NCBI GenBank assembly: GCA_023014485.1
Contig: JAJOZX010002707.1
Coordinates: 372,501 to 436,500, forward strand
Length of the DNA stretch: 64,000 nt
Direction: 5' to 3'
Source: Bathynomus jamesi
Lineage: Eukaryota; Arthropoda; Malacostraca; Isopoda; Cirolanidae
In this document: one piece after another, positions 51,970 through 63,637 of the stretch
Numbering within the stretch: position 1 is the first letter of the stretch
How the letters are laid out: each line of letters starts with the position of its first letter
The notes under the pieces: model-generated
The model's database searches: none
Told to the model about the DNA's origin: nothing
The model's input: the letters and a program-made list of their open reading frames with translations, nothing else
Program-made: the position numbers and the translations under genes

Positions 51970-52209
51970 TATCAGTTTTTCATATACTGGGGGCCCCGGG
52001 AGATAAAAATCTTGGTGTCATTGTCACCAATTTTTATGTCTGAGTATAGACTAGCTAACTATTTGACTGTAAATGCCTGTTAATCTGATTAACAGTGACT
52101 ATCCTCACCTTCTCATGGAGAAGATGTAGCATTTAATTAGAAGAGAAAATATGCATCCATAGGATGAAACTGTCTATGGTCTTTACCATAAGAAAAGGAA
52201 AAGTGAAAG
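51970..52209 (-). other. BEL/Pao 3' non-coding segment
   Basis: It lies between the last coding residue and the 3' LTR. No clear polypurine tract was found; the bases next to the LTR are mixed. Confidence 0.5.
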
Positions 52210-53786
52210 TTAGAAGATGAAATTACAATTGCCCATTGTTTTGGGTCCAGACTCTAAGGGGTACAAAAGAGAAATGTCTCGTGTTGTGTCACCCGTTGAA
52301 GTCCTTAATTTGACCACTCTTGCTACCCCGTCTGCCCCTGGTCTGAGTTCTAAAACTCTAGCCAGAGGCCAGTATTGTCTTGGAGTACTGTCATGTATGA
52401 GAACAAGGTCCCCTACCTTAATTGTGTCAGACCAATCCTTCTTAGTCATTTGTTTATGTCTTTCCCTTAGACCCATCAAGTACTCAGTTTTCCACTGTTT
52501 AATGAAATGAGCTTTAACTCTAGTTAAGTGTTGTAACTTAGTCTGGAGTTTATCATGTCGTTGAGTCCAGTTTGGGTCTTCTGAAGAGTCTATATTGTAG
52601 TCCGGCAGGAGACTAACTTGTTCTCCCCGAATCAAATGATTTGGAGTTAATGGTTCCGGGTCATTAATGTTGTCACTCACATAAGTGAGTGGTCTATTGT
52701 TGATGATGTTCTCAATCTCAGCTAGGAGAGTGAGCAACTCAAACAAGTGTATCTGTTTTTACCAATTGCTTTCTTCAAGCAATTCTTTACTGTTTGTATA
52801 TTCCTCTCCCAGATAGAACCATACCAAGGAGAGGCAACCGGAATATACTCCCACTTTATGTTTGAATTTTGTATATATAATTGTGTGAGTTCATTGCTTA
52901 ACAAGTCATTGATGACTTGTTCACCAGCCTTGAAATATGTAGCATTATCAGTCCAAACTGTCTTGGGTACTGAATGTCGTGCACAGAATCTCTTAAAGAC
53001 AGCAACAAAAGATTCTGCTGTAAGGTCCTCCACAACATCCAGATAAACAGCTCGTGAGGTAGCACATGTAAACAGTACAATGTACATTTTTGTTCAGTGT
53101 CAACCACCCTACAGTCAATGCTCCTGTATAGTCAATGCCTACAGTCTCAAAGGGTCTGTTGAGAGTAACTCTCTCCTCTGGCAAAGCAGGAGGATTTGGT
53201 TTCCTATAGGGCCTAGCATGAATACGCCTACATGTGACACACTCACTCAGGACTGTTTTAACAGTGATCCTTCCCTTGGGTATCCAATAAGTTTTTCTTA
53301 ATGCAGTTAGTGTCTGTGGTACCCCCATATGATGTACATCATTGTGTGTTTGTCTGATGATTAATGTTGTCAAATAGCTAAATCTAGGTAAAAGGATTGG
53401 ATGTTTGCTTTTGTAAGACAGTTTTGATTTGTCTAATCTCCCTTTACACCTTAGAAAACCTTCCTCATCTCTGAACAAGTTTAGATCCACAACTACTGAT
53501 GGTACAGGCTCTTTGTTTGTTTCCCATTAGTCAAGAATTCTAACTCTTTATTGTACTCCTTTTGTTGTGCATGCCCTATCCAGTACTTGGTTGCAACTTC
53601 TGTATAATTATGATTGTTCTTATTTAGCTGTTTGTTTATTGTAGTTAAACAGTTATGAGCAAACCTCAAACAGTAGGCTGTGACCCTGACAAGTTTGCTG
53701 AAATCAGAATAATGTTCATAATTAGTGATTGGTTCAACCTTTTCATTTGAAAAGATTAAATTTAATGTCAAGTTAACTTGTTCCAC
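52210..53786 (-). pseudogene. BEL/Pao integrase and C-terminal domain
   Basis: A linker (53786-53493) is followed by RDEEGFLRCKGRLDKSKL and the HHCC zinc finger (HNDVHHMGVPQTLTALRKTY ... CVTCRRI). The catalytic core has VGIDYTGAL, WTDNATYFKAG and the Glu in PWYGSIWERNIQ. Frameshifts near 53060 and 52740 break it. The C-terminal domain (52746-52210) has LTPNHLIRGEQVSLL and RQYWPLARVLELRPGADGVA, the DUF5641-type end of BEL/Pao integrases. All catalytic residues remain. Confidence 0.87.
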
Positions 53787-53810
53787 AGGCCATTAGTCTG
53801 TATAACAGAG

Positions 53811-54311
53811 TCACTTAGGTCCCATGAACCAAGTTTTGTTTGACTTCAACAACTTGTAGGATAAACCTCTGGTCAGAAAGTCTGCTGGATTTTGTTTAGT
53901 TGGAACATAGTGAAAGTTGACTTGTAGGCTTTCATTAGCTTCAGCTATTTCTTTTAGCCTATTTCTTACAAAGATGTTCTTACTATTAATGCTATCATTC
54001 CGTATCCAGGCAAGACAAATCTGACTGTCGAGCCAGATGTGGATATCAGTTATGTTCACATCATGGTAAGCATCCTTAAGCAATGAAATGGTTTTAATGG
54101 CTAATGCAGCAGCCAATAGTTCCAATTGAGGTATGGTTCGGGTAGGTTTGAGAGGTGCAACTTTCCCTTTTGCATAAATTATATGACTTTCTGTAGGACA
54201 TACAAGGTACGCACAGCACCCATAAGCCTGTGTGCTTGCATCAGCAAACACATGAAGTCTCTGGGGCTTATCCCTAAACCCACAGCACCTTTGTATTTTA
54301 ATGTTCTGCAC
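53811..54311 (-). pseudogene. BEL/Pao RNase H
   Basis: The reading gives [35 protein letters not shown] and [14 protein letters not shown], the first three acidic blocks of RNase H, then [16 protein letters not shown]. It ends at a TGA at 53811 that separates it from the integrase part in the same coding direction. Confidence 0.85.
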
Positions 54312-55619
54312 TTTTGTTAAATTAGCAGCTAACTTCTTCCAAGATTTTTGATCTTCAGTTGTTATTGGATCATCTCACCCAACATTTGTCCTCCAAACTT
54401 CTTGGAGGAGAATCTTTGATTTTATTGTTGAAGGCAGGAATAGACCCATGGGTTCAAAAAATTTTGAAGCCTCTGATAATATTTGTCTTTTAGTGTTTGC
54501 TTCCTCATCAAGTTTAAAACCTTTAGTACAGATTGAATCATGACTGTTAGAAGTTCCATCCAAATACCAGTTCATACCTAAAGTTTTAACTCTGTCTGAT
54601 GGCTCAGTAAGACCATTATTATCCTTTAAAATTTTTTTGTTTAAATCCTCATCATTTGAAATCCACTCTCTAAGTTCAAAGTTACCTTGTTGCATAATGT
54701 TTTGAGAGTGTTCATAGACCTCAGATAATTCAGATTTTGTTGTTGTTGAGCCTATTAGATTGTCTACGTAAAAATGTTCCTTGAGGAAGTTCAGTGTTAA
54801 AGAGTTATTAAACTGGTTCAAATGATGTCTAATTGTCAATGCTAATAGGCTAGGTGAGCAATTGGCTCCAAACAACACAACATTAAATCTATAGGTTATG
54901 AACCCTTTATTCAAATCAAATGAATCCCTGAACCATAAGAACCTAAGTTGGTTCTTGTCATATTCATTTTAAGATTTATTCTCAAAAATGCCTTTGAAAT
55001 GTCACTTTGTACGGCATTTATCTAACCTGAACCTCAGTAAGATCTTCACAAGGTCAGAAATGAGATTAGGACCCTCAATCAGGCAATCATTGAAATTGTG
55101 TTTATCACTGTCTTTGAGGCTACAGTTATATACTACTCTGAGTTTTGTTGTTGGGGCATCTTGTCGATAAACCACCCTGTGAGTTAAATAATGACAACCA
55201 TCTTTTTTAAAAGGGTTATTTGTTACTTCTTCAATGAAGCCTTTCTGTAGCTGTTCTTTGAAGACATCACTGTACATTTGAATTGTATTATCTTTGAGTT
55301 TTTCCATTACTTTATATAAATGTCCTTTAGCTACTTTGAGATTATCTCTTAAAGTTGGACAATTTATTTTCCAAGGTAACTCAACAAAATAACTATTGTC
55401 TTTGCACTGAATGGTGTCTTCAAATCTTTCTACCATTAACTGATCTTCTGAAGTTTGATTTGTGTCATGTATACCCACAGATTCTAGCAACCATAAAATT
55501 TGAATTGCCTCATCCAGAGTTTCATTTGATAGTGATGAATTAATGTTCTCAGTTGTTATAATATTATTCAAAGTGTTGCTATTCTTACAGGTGTTATGTA
55601 GGGCTAAGTTGAGGCACAT
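54312..55619 (-). pseudogene. BEL/Pao reverse transcriptase
   Basis: The N-terminal half (55619-55002) includes PWKINCPTLRDNL, YLTHRVVYRQDAPTTKLRVV and GPNLISDLVKILLRFR. A frameshift near 55005 and a compensating one near 54945 bracket the first catalytic Asp segment (SDISKAFLRI). The second half (54914-54375) has VVLFGANCSPSLLALTIRHH and the catalytic block HFYVDNLIGST. A TGA at 54375 interrupts it. The defects rule out activity of this copy. Confidence 0.85.
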
Positions 55620-55631
55620 AGTATTTGTTAG

Positions 55632-56162
55632 TCATGAACTATTTTGGTTTAGGTCTAGGTTGTATCTGGATAGGTCACCCAAAGGGGCTATCCCTGATGG
55701 AGTCTGATAAGCTATACCATTACCTATCTTCACTATACCCTTATGAATAAGATGAATATAATCTGCCCCCATTAACATTTCAATGTTAGCTACTGTGTTG
55801 TTTGTGATATGTCTATCAGCTATATTGTACTGTTTTCCCAAATGATTTATGGTTTGTTCTAGTTTGGGTATAACCAGTTTGTTTTGTTCTACTTTTGAAA
55901 TAATGACTGCTTTAATTTTTTATAATTCATTTTCTACATGTAGTTCCAGGTCAATTGTCTTATAGCTATTTTTGTTTGAGTTATCCTTAACAAAGGATGT
56001 GATATTGAGTTCTTGTTCATTCGGGTTTTGTGTCAAACCCAATTTATTAACTAAATTTTGCGAAACAAATGTTTGTTGAGAACAAGAGTCTATAAGACAT
56101 CTCACTGGAGTGGTGCTACCCTCACCATTCACTAAGTCCAAAGTAATAGGTGGTAAAAGAAC
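55632..56162 (-). pseudogene. BEL/Pao protease region
   Basis: In the same frame as Gag the polyprotein continues VLLPPITLDLVNGEGS and VRCLIDSCSQQTFVSQNLV. This is the retropepsin active-site region of Pao elements (D-S-C-S where D-S/T-G-S is usual). A TAA at 55920-55922 and a TGA at 55632-55634 interrupt an otherwise continuous frame (MLMGADYIHLIHKG, PSGIAPLGDLSRYNLD). Confidence 0.8.
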
Positions 56163-57593
56163 CTAAGTGTTTCTTGTTACGTTGTTTGAACAAACAGAAT
56201 GTCCCATGAAAGTGGCATTTTCTTGATTACCTTTGTTTGGAGGAGGTATCTTTTGAGTTTGAGTATTGTTGTTTGGACACTTCGGTGAATCACACATTGA
56301 TGAGACATGTCGTAAACTTTTACAAAACTTACAATTGAATCTTAACCTAGATTTACAGTCTTTCTTATAATGTCCCTGGCCAGTACACTTTTTACATAGG
56401 TTCAGCTGTTCACATCTTCTAGCTCTTGAGTTAAAGTCTGAATATTTGTCACACCCAGTACTACTGTGTTCATCACTTGCACAAAATTTGCAATGTGGTG
56501 TGTAAGTTGAGGCAGCAGTTACATTAAAGTTCTGTAATGTAGGTGTTCGTGTATTACAGTTGGTCACATTTGATTCTACAGTATCAAGTTTTGTCTGTTT
56601 GGCTGTAGCTAGTTGGTCTCTGGGGACAGTCTTTGGTTTAGCCATAGTCTGGGTCTTATTTTGTGTTGAAATATTTCTCGATTTGAAATTAGTTAGGATA
56701 GTTGGAAAGTGTTTTCTGATGTTTTCAAGATTAGGATAATTTTCTCCCGTCTTTAGAAAAACATCTTTAACCCTCAAAGGAAGGCACCTAAGAACTACGC
56801 CTTGTATAAGCCAAGATGAAGCTTTAACATCTATCTCATTGCTAACCAGTTGTCCCATAATAGCTTCTAATTTTGAATAAAAAATTTTATCACTATGGTT
56901 ATCTTTTACGGGTGCAAAATCAATAATTTGTTGAGATAATTCAAATATAATCTCATCTTTATTAATGTAATTACGTTTCAAGAGATCAATAGCTACTTCA
57001 TATGAATTCCCCACAGCTGGTAAATAGGCTATCATGTTATAGGCTGGACCTTTAATGAAACTGGTTAAGTAGCTAAACTTATCAACAGTTAGAATATAAG
57101 GTTTATTGCCTATTAAACTCTCAAATTTTTCAATGAAAGATGGGAATTGTACCGTGTCCCCATCAAATGTTGGTACTAGCAAAGTGGGTAACTTAGCCCT
57201 AAATTCTTGTGACTCGGGATTTGGCATGCCACTTAAATTTTGTTGAAGGTTAGCTCTACTTTGATTAAAATCAGAAATAGGTTTATTTGGTGTTAAGTCG
57301 GTCAAACGAGACTGTAGTCCCCTTATGTGCTGTTCAATTGAGATTACCTGATGATCATTATCAGAGTAAAGGTCTGTAAGTTGTTCATCAGCCATTTCGG
57401 GTTCAACTAACTCTAAAATACTCTCATCAATGGCTATTATGTCCTTCTTTTGTTTATCCAATTTAAGAATTACATACTCTAAATCTTCCTTACCTGGTTG
57501 TGTAATATTGTTAAAAGTGTTGATAGCCTTAGTAACAGCGCCCAACTTTCCCCTCTTTTTCTTTTTTAATTTTTTCAATTCCTCACTGTCCAT
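56163..57593 (-). pseudogene. BEL/Pao Gag
   Basis: The ATG at 57593 opens MDSEELKKLKKKKRGKLG, preferred over the upstream frame start because the family begins with a short charged segment. The middle (FRAKLPTLLVPTFDGD ... FIEKFESLIG) is the DUF1759-type capsid region. Three zinc knuckles of C-x2-C-x4-H-x4-C form follow (CKFCASDEHSSTGC, CKKCTGQGHYKKDC, CKFCKSLRHVSSMC). The frame is open to a TAG at 56163-56165. Sequence immediately after that stop continues the polyprotein in the same frame, so the TAG is either a mutation or a read-through site. Confidence 0.85.
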
Positions 57594-57662
57594 GTTTAAG
57601 TCAAAATTGTTTAACTGGGGATCGTAATGAAATATAGGACAAGAAGAAATTACCAGAGACAA

Positions 57663-57925
57663 GAGATTAAATAAATTGAGTAATCAGATAAAATAGTCAA
57701 GTTTTAAATTTAATTAAATCCCCCAAGTATTTATGTGTCACTCAGGTCTAAGCTTATAAGAGAATGGGAGTCCTTAAATGTAAAGGTTTCCTAGTTAGGC
57801 CCTAGGTTGTAGACCTAATTAGGCAAGTTTGTTACTTTAGGCTTGATTAGGTTATGTTTAGGCTAGACCATTTAGCCTAATTCTGCAATTTTTGTTAAGT
57901 AAGGTTAAGCCTAAGTATGTAAATT
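57663..57925 (-). other. BEL/Pao 5' leader
   Basis: This is the leader between the primer-binding site and Gag. No gene is present. Confidence 0.6.
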
Positions 57926-57944
57926 CCCCACACACTGGCCACCA
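57926..57944 (-). promoter_or_regulatory. candidate primer-binding site
   Basis: Immediately inside the 5' LTR the minus strand reads TGGTGGCCAGTGTGTGGGG. It begins with TGG, the complement of a tRNA CCA end. The primer tRNA was not identified. Confidence 0.55.
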
Positions 57945-57945
57945 A

Positions 57946-58649
57946 TGTGAAAATGCTCTGTATGAATTGGTCCACAATTAACCCACCCCTTATATCTCCA
58001 GTCTAACTATAGAGCAGATTAAGTCTAGCCTTGTAGGGGTCAGCCTAGAGATTCCGGAAATGGTCCAGAGCGGGCAGATAAATTGAGGTCCACAGTAGGA
58101 TTCCTCACCAAATTAGGTTAGGGCAATCTACCTTCACCTTTGTTAAGCTATGAGTTGATGTTAGGTCTTAGACCACAATGTAGGCCTAATTTGTCTGACC
58201 CAGCTTAATTTACGGCGTTTACTTCTAACTAGGTTAAAAACACAATTAGTCACTTACTGCTAGTTATTAGAGAGTCCCTTTTCCCTTTTTATTTAATTGT
58301 TGAGAGCGTACTTGCTGGTGGGGATCTTTTTCCGTTGTTTGTTCTTCTCCCTTCTCTCGTTCCGTCTTGTCGCCCCGTTCCTCGTTTTCGTTCTCCCTTG
58401 TCCTCCTTTTCGCGGGGCTTTTTCCACCAGCGTCCTCTTGGTTTTTTTCGGTTGGTTGATCGGTAATGTATATCTATTACCGAGCACGCTCTTGTCACAC
58501 AGTATATAAATACTAGTGTGGAGAATAACTCTGGTGAGCAACCAATTGGTTTCATTCACCCAGTTATTGACATAAAAGGAATTTAATAATTGTTAGATTA
58601 ACTACCTACCTACTCAGTGAACCATTTTCGTTACCTCCAACTACCCACA
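57946..58649 (-). repeat. BEL/Pao 5' LTR
   Basis: Upstream LTR for the minus-strand element. Frames in it are shared artefacts of both LTRs. Confidence 0.92.
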
Positions 58650-58915
58650 CATCCAATTGTGGATTCTAAATCCTATTTGGTGTCTAATCTAAAATGACTG
58701 GTTAGTGATTAGGTTAATTTGTCTAATTATTATGTCAGTTAGGGGTAATGTCTATAGCTTCTAAATTTGTAAAGTAGGACTGGATTGGTCGAGGTTTGTT
58801 GACGCTGGCGCAAATGATAAGCCCCGAAAGAAGATCTAAATCAAACACCTGTAAGTACGTTTTATGTCTATTTGCTAACCTAATACCTAACGGGGTCTAA
58901 TACCCCACGTTATTA
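58650..58915 (-). mobile_element. right part of the candidate solo LTR split by the BEL element
   Basis: Its outer end reads TGTAATAACGTGGGG on the minus strand and is followed by CCGA, the putative target duplication also present at 51100-51103. TGTAATAACG also starts the solo LTR at 10357-11214 in the minus reading. Confidence 0.5.
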
Positions 58916-58916
58916 C

Positions 58917-58990
58917 ACCGAAGGAAGGCAGTTTGGAGATTAAAGCTTTGTACCAGACTCTACTAAAAGCTTTTGATGTTTAGCGTAATA
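58917..58990 (-). mobile_element. LINE fragment, fourth copy, right part
   Basis: ggaaggcagtttggagattaa through aaaagcttttgatgtttagc matches 48298-48362 and continues the fragment that stops at 51103. Confidence 0.7.
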
Positions 58991-59640
58991 GAACCATTTG
59001 GAGTATGCGATCCAATTTTGGAATACGCATATGCGAAAAGATATAGACAAAATCGAAAGAGTTCAAAGACGAGCAACTAAGATGATTCCGTCGCTTAGGT
59101 CGAAGTCGTACGAGGATAGGCTTAAGGAGTTAAAATTGACTACACTCGAGACTAGGAGGCTAAGGGGTGATCTAATCCAGGTTTCCAGATTATGAATGGG
59201 TTCGATAACGTAGATAGAGATAGCTTTTTCGAAATATCTCAATATAATAGGGCTAAAAATAACGGGTGTAAGTTGACAAGTAGAAGGTTCGAGACAACAG
59301 TTGCCAAAAACTTTTTTACGCATAGAATAGTAAATAGCTGGAATAGTTTGCCGGTAGAAGTAATTTGTAGCACGTCTATAAACATGTTTGAAAATCGATT
59401 AGACGCATATGCTCATAGATTGGATATAATTTAAGATAGTAAAATTAAGGCCTTGTGGTTCGGAACCCACGTAAAATTGTAGATCCTCTCCGCCACCACG
59501 GAGGACATGCACAATACACAATTACGAACACAGTTAGGTATACCAGCCATGAGTGGATCCTAGGGTCTTTGTTGGTCTGAAACATTATAATATTATAACA
59601 TTAATAAATACTTTGTAATTTAAATACGTTCTCAAAACTA
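58991..59640 (+). pseudogene. CR1/L2-like LINE, 5'-truncated, RT C-terminus
   Basis: The plus strand encodes LEYAIQFWNTHMRKDIDKIE, VQRRATKMIPSLRSKSYEDR and LETRRLRGDLIQV. After a frame change at the stop near 59195 it gives MNGFDNVDRDSFFEIS and FFTHRIVNSWNSLPVEVI. This is the thumb and C-terminal region of a CR1/L2-group LINE. The copy is 5'-truncated at 58991, as is usual for LINE insertions, and its tail is an ATT/ATA-rich stretch near 59590-59620. Confidence 0.75.
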
Positions 59641-59954
59641 TCTAGAACTCATATGATTATTATATGATTAGCAACATATAATTTAGGAGGTTGACCATTA
59701 ATTAGCATGTGTCTAAGACTCTCTCTCTATCTCTCTCTCTCTCTCTCATATCAGGCTTTCACATGCCATGCTCATGCTTTCATCAGTGCCTGTAAAATTC
59801 CTGACCGATTTTAAATTTATGATCGACTTCAAATTTCGTTTTCATCAAATAAATCATAACACAGAAAACAACATTAAAGGAATACCTTTCAACCTTTCAA
59901 ATGTTCCGTGTGACGAGTCCTCATTTCACGAAAGTCAAGCTTGTTGACCCTCCT

Positions 59955-60000
<46 letters not shown>
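59641..60000. other. non-coding stretch with (CT)n and (AT)n tracts
   Basis: A (CT)n tract lies at about 59720-59748 and an (AT)n tract at 59957-59999. The latter probably served as, or grew from, the tail of the minus-strand LINE beginning at 60001. Confidence 0.6.
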
Positions 60001-60002
<2 letters not shown>

Positions 60003-60219
60003 TTTCTTTATTTTACCGCCGATTCGTACTTAGTGTGGTACATATCTCAGCGAGGCAGTGGGTGAGTGGTGTTACTGAGTTGGGGATGATTGACCAGGGG
60101 GGGAGAATGTAATGTTCAGTTGCTGGGTAGTGGGTATGAGGGGTCTGATCTCAGACCCGTTGAAGCAGGTGGGAATAAGTGAGGAAGCGGGAAATCGCTT
60201 CCCCCGAAAAAGGGGGCCC

Positions 60220-61264
60220 TCAGCGAGCATGAATTGTAGACGCTCGGGTATGGAATTTCGGCCAAGTGAGGGAACATCTACAACGAAGCGCGGACAAGTT
60301 TGGGCATTCGACCAGAAGATGCACGACAGTGATGGGAGTGTGGCAGGTAGGGCATAGCGGGGCTGGCGATTTAGCCATAAGGTGACCATGAGTAATGCGT
60401 GTGTGTCCTATGCGGAGACGGGCTATAATCACTTCTTCATGCCGGGACCGGTGGAAGGAGGAGGCCCAGTATCCTACTTGCGGTTTGATCTTGTGAAGTT
60501 TGTTTTGTGTGGCCTGGTCCCATTCCCGTTGCCAGATGGAACGGAAGTGGGAGCAGAGAGTCGGGAAGGCTGTTAGGAAATGGGAGATTTGCTGAATGAT
60601 ACAGACGAGCAGGTGGGGGGGGTTAAATCTCTCTAGGGAGAGAAGTGCGCTTTGGGAATCTGAATAGATGACGAAGGAGCTGGCAGAGTGAGTGCGCACT
60701 ATGTCGAGGCCTCCTTAATCGCGAAGAGTTCTGCCCAGAAAACGGAGGTCTCGCGGGGAAGGCTGATGCCTCGAGAAAGTGGCTGGGCCAGTATCACCGC
60801 TGAGGCGGCCCGCACCAGTCTCCGAACGGGAACCATCTGTATAAATGGAGACTGTGTCCAGATTGGGTTTGCATGTTCACGGAAGAGTGACCTGTAAACC
60901 GCAGCACTCGTGGTGTTCTTCGGTAGGGCACACAGGTCCCTGCAAAACTTGATAGGGGTGAGAAGCCAGGGGGGGTAGATGTTGTATGGAATGGGGATAA
61001 TGAGGGGACGGGCATGTTAGAAAGGTCGAGGAAAGAGCGGACCTCTTTAGTGAAGTGCCAGCTCCGTCCCTGGGGTGGGAGTTCAGAAATCGCCGCGCAT
61101 ACAAGCGAAGAGGGTAGTCTTTGTGCGCGGAGGTATGTCCTCATGAGGAGCAGACCCCGTCGGAGGGCGAGAGGGTAATTGCAATCCACTTGAAGGCTGG
61201 AAGCTGGGGAAGAGCGTAAAGCACCTGTGGTGAGGCGGAGGCCCCTATTAAGGACCGGGTCCAA
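60220..61264 (-). pseudogene. LINE connection region and RNase H
   Basis: The connection part (61264-60794) reads MDPVLNRGLRLTTGALRSSP, typical of the segment after the RT thumb. RNase H (60699-60220) shows FVIYSDSQSALLSLERFNPP, a catalytic Asp block, and then WDQATQNKLHKIKP. It ends with the Cys/His tail LCPTCHTPITVVHLLVECPN. The first RNase H block is not in an open frame. Confidence 0.82.
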
Positions 61265-61401
61265 GATACGGAGGCAGGTTGGAGGCTGAACCGTATACTA
61301 CACTGCCATAGTCCAGCTTCGACTGGACCATGGAAGTGTCGGTCTGCGCCCCATGTGGTGTGGGAGAGGTGATCTAGTAGAGCGAGGGGACGCTGGAGGG
61401 A

Positions 61402-62836
61402 CTACTTCAGTTGTTTGATGTGAGAAACCCAGTTGAGCCGTCGGTCTAGAATCACGCCCAAAAATCGCGTGGAGGGTATCACCTCAAGAGGGTTGCCGTA
61501 TAGCGTTACAGAAGGAACCTGAAGGGTTGCGGGTCTTCTTCTGCTGAAGAGCATACACTTGGATTTCTGGGTGGAAAGGTGGAAGCCCACCGACGTCGCC
61601 CACCTTTCCACCCTGTAGATGGCGAGCTGAATTTGTTGTTGAACTACGGACGGCTCCCGCCCTGCAAAGTAGATCGCTAGGTCATCCGCGTAGATGAAGA
61701 ACTGATGTTGGGTGGAAGACATTTTGCGACTGTGTTCATGACGATGGAAAAGCATAGAACACTGAGGATGCTTCCCTGTGGGACCCCGTCCATCTGCACG
61801 AAGGTGTCTGAGAGGACTGAGCCCACCCGAACTTTGAAGGTCCGGGAGGATAGGAAGCCCCTGATGAAGGTCAGCATGGCTCCGACGAGCCCTAGACTTT
61901 GGAGCTGACTAAGAATTATTATCCGGTGAGTGGTGAGACCTTCTGGATGTCAAAAAATATTGATAGGACGAACTGTCCACTGTCGAATGCATTCTGTATG
62001 TCATGGCTGAGAAGCAGGAGGGGATCAGTGGTGGATCGAAATTGTCTGAAGCCGGACTGGGTAGCCGGGAAGGAATTACTATTTTCGAAGAGGAACGATA
62101 GTCGCTTCGCGACCATTTTTTCGAAAATTTTGCAGGCACAACACGTTAGGGCGATTGGTCTGTAGATTGTGGGATCGAGGGAGTCTTTCCACCGGGAGGG
62201 AAAGGCGCCTTCTATCCATATGCGGTTGTATAGGTCTAGTAAGAAATTTTGTAAGGTAGGGTGGATGTGTTGGATCATGCTGTAGGGGATACCGTCCGGG
62301 CCGGGACAAGGGGATCGTCGAGAGACCAGTGCCGCCTGTAGTTCATGCATGGTGAACAGTCGGTTGTAGAAGCTGTCTATGGACGGTGAAGAGGAGCTAT
62401 TTTTAGGGGCGGGTGCGAGGGAGCTAACTGCTGAGGAAGAAACGGCGGCGAAAGTAGATGCTAGATGGTTTGCCACTGATTTTGGCTCGTATAGGAGTCC
62501 GTCATTAGTCCGGAGTACCAGGGGTTGGGAGAGGACATGTCGCCTCTCGACGCCCCGTACCTTCTTCCAGATGGTAGCCGAAGGTGTGGTGGTGGTGACG
62601 CCGGATACAAGGGCACGCCAAGAAGCTCGGCGCGCTGTCTTCATTGTACGGCGGGCGATGGCCCTGGCTCGCTGCATCTCCGTGCGATGGATGGGTAGTC
62701 GCGTACGGTAAAACCGTCGAGTAGCCATCTTCTTGGTGCATACGGCCTCCGTGCACTCTGGGGTCCACCAAGGTACCCGTCGGGCGCGGGGGTAGGTGGA
62801 GGATCTCGGGATACTAGAGCACGCAGCCGCTACCAC
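61402..62836 (-). pseudogene. LINE reverse transcriptase
   Basis: The region opens with RVPWWTPECTEAV, then LVSRRSPCPGPDGIPYSMI, TIYRPIALTCCACKIFEKMV and TQSGFRQFRSTTDPLLLLSH. GVPQGSILSVLCFSIVMNTV lies at 61877-61677 and the catalytic IYADDLAIYFAG at 61755-61690. The end has RFLGVILDRRLNWVSHIKQL. Two or three frameshifts separate the pieces; motifs are otherwise well preserved. Confidence 0.88.
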
Positions 62837-63008
62837 GTTTCATTCGAAGTATGTGATACACTCGTCGGAAATTGGGAAGTTGGCAGTAGTTCGGGTTGTA
62901 TATGTATCGTCGTGGAAGCGGGACCAATTCGCTTTTGCAGTAATCCATTTTTCCAGTACCCGAACGGTCTAGTCAGGTCGATTGAGCGTAAGTTGAACTG
63001 GGAAATGT

Positions 63009-63637
63009 TCACTTCCATAATCCTCTTGGAGGACTTGCCATGAGAAATCTAGGAGGGCATCGGTCGATACGAAGGACAGGGTCTATGCAGGATGGAGTGC
63101 AGGTGGTGGCATGGTAGAATGTAGGAGAGCCATCATTGAGGCACTCAAGGGAGATCTCGGTCATGATGTTGATCAGGGTCGGGGCCATATAGGTGGAGTG
63201 TGTGTGTCCCCACATGGGGTAGCGACTATTGAAATCGCCCAGTAATAGAAAGGGCCTGGGTAGTTGTTGTACCACCTCCACCAGGTCATCGCGGGAGACT
63301 TGGATGTGTGGAAGGAGGTATATGAACAGACGGTGTACTGTCTATCCAGTGAAAGCCGGGCAGTGATCACCTGTAATGGGGATCGGATAGGGAGATTGTA
63401 GAAGTGGACTGCGTGATGGATGAAAATGGCAGCCCCCTTTCGGGTGCAGGTAGGAGAAGGGGTGGTGATGAAAGAATATCCAGTCGGGCAGGGCATGGAT
63501 CTGGTCCCCAGGATGAGTTCCTGGAGACAGACACACACCGGCGGGACGTGGCAATCAAGGAATTGAGGCCTTCGTAATTCGCGAATATTCCTCTGCAATT
63601 CCAGTGTACTATTATAGTTTTCGGGGGGGGGGTCCAT
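63009..63637 (-). pseudogene. LINE apurinic-type endonuclease
   Basis: Pieces give the N-W-N block (HWNCRG, read in a shifted frame near 63600), the catalytic Glu in VCVCLQELILG, TRKGAAIFIHHAVHFYN, and the LLLGDFNSRYPMWG block that provides catalytic Asp and Asn. Frame changes near 63570 and 63280 make it a pseudogene. Confidence 0.82.

Larger units (their letters stand above)
51263..58649 (-). mobile_element. BEL/Pao LTR retrotransposon, coding region degraded
   Basis: Two direct LTRs of about 705 bp (51263-51969 and 57946-58649) enclose Gag, protease, RT, RNase H and integrase in the order PR-RT-RH-IN typical of BEL/Pao, read on the minus strand. LTRs begin TGTGAAAA and end CTACCCACA. They differ at roughly a dozen positions. 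No clear 5-bp target duplication was found (left flank gcatg, right flank catcc). Confidence 0.92.

Noticed and set aside
51256..58654. A 5-bp target duplication around the BEL/Pao element
   Set aside because: The flanks gcatg and catcc do not match; shifting the LTR ends by one or two bases does not restore a duplication.
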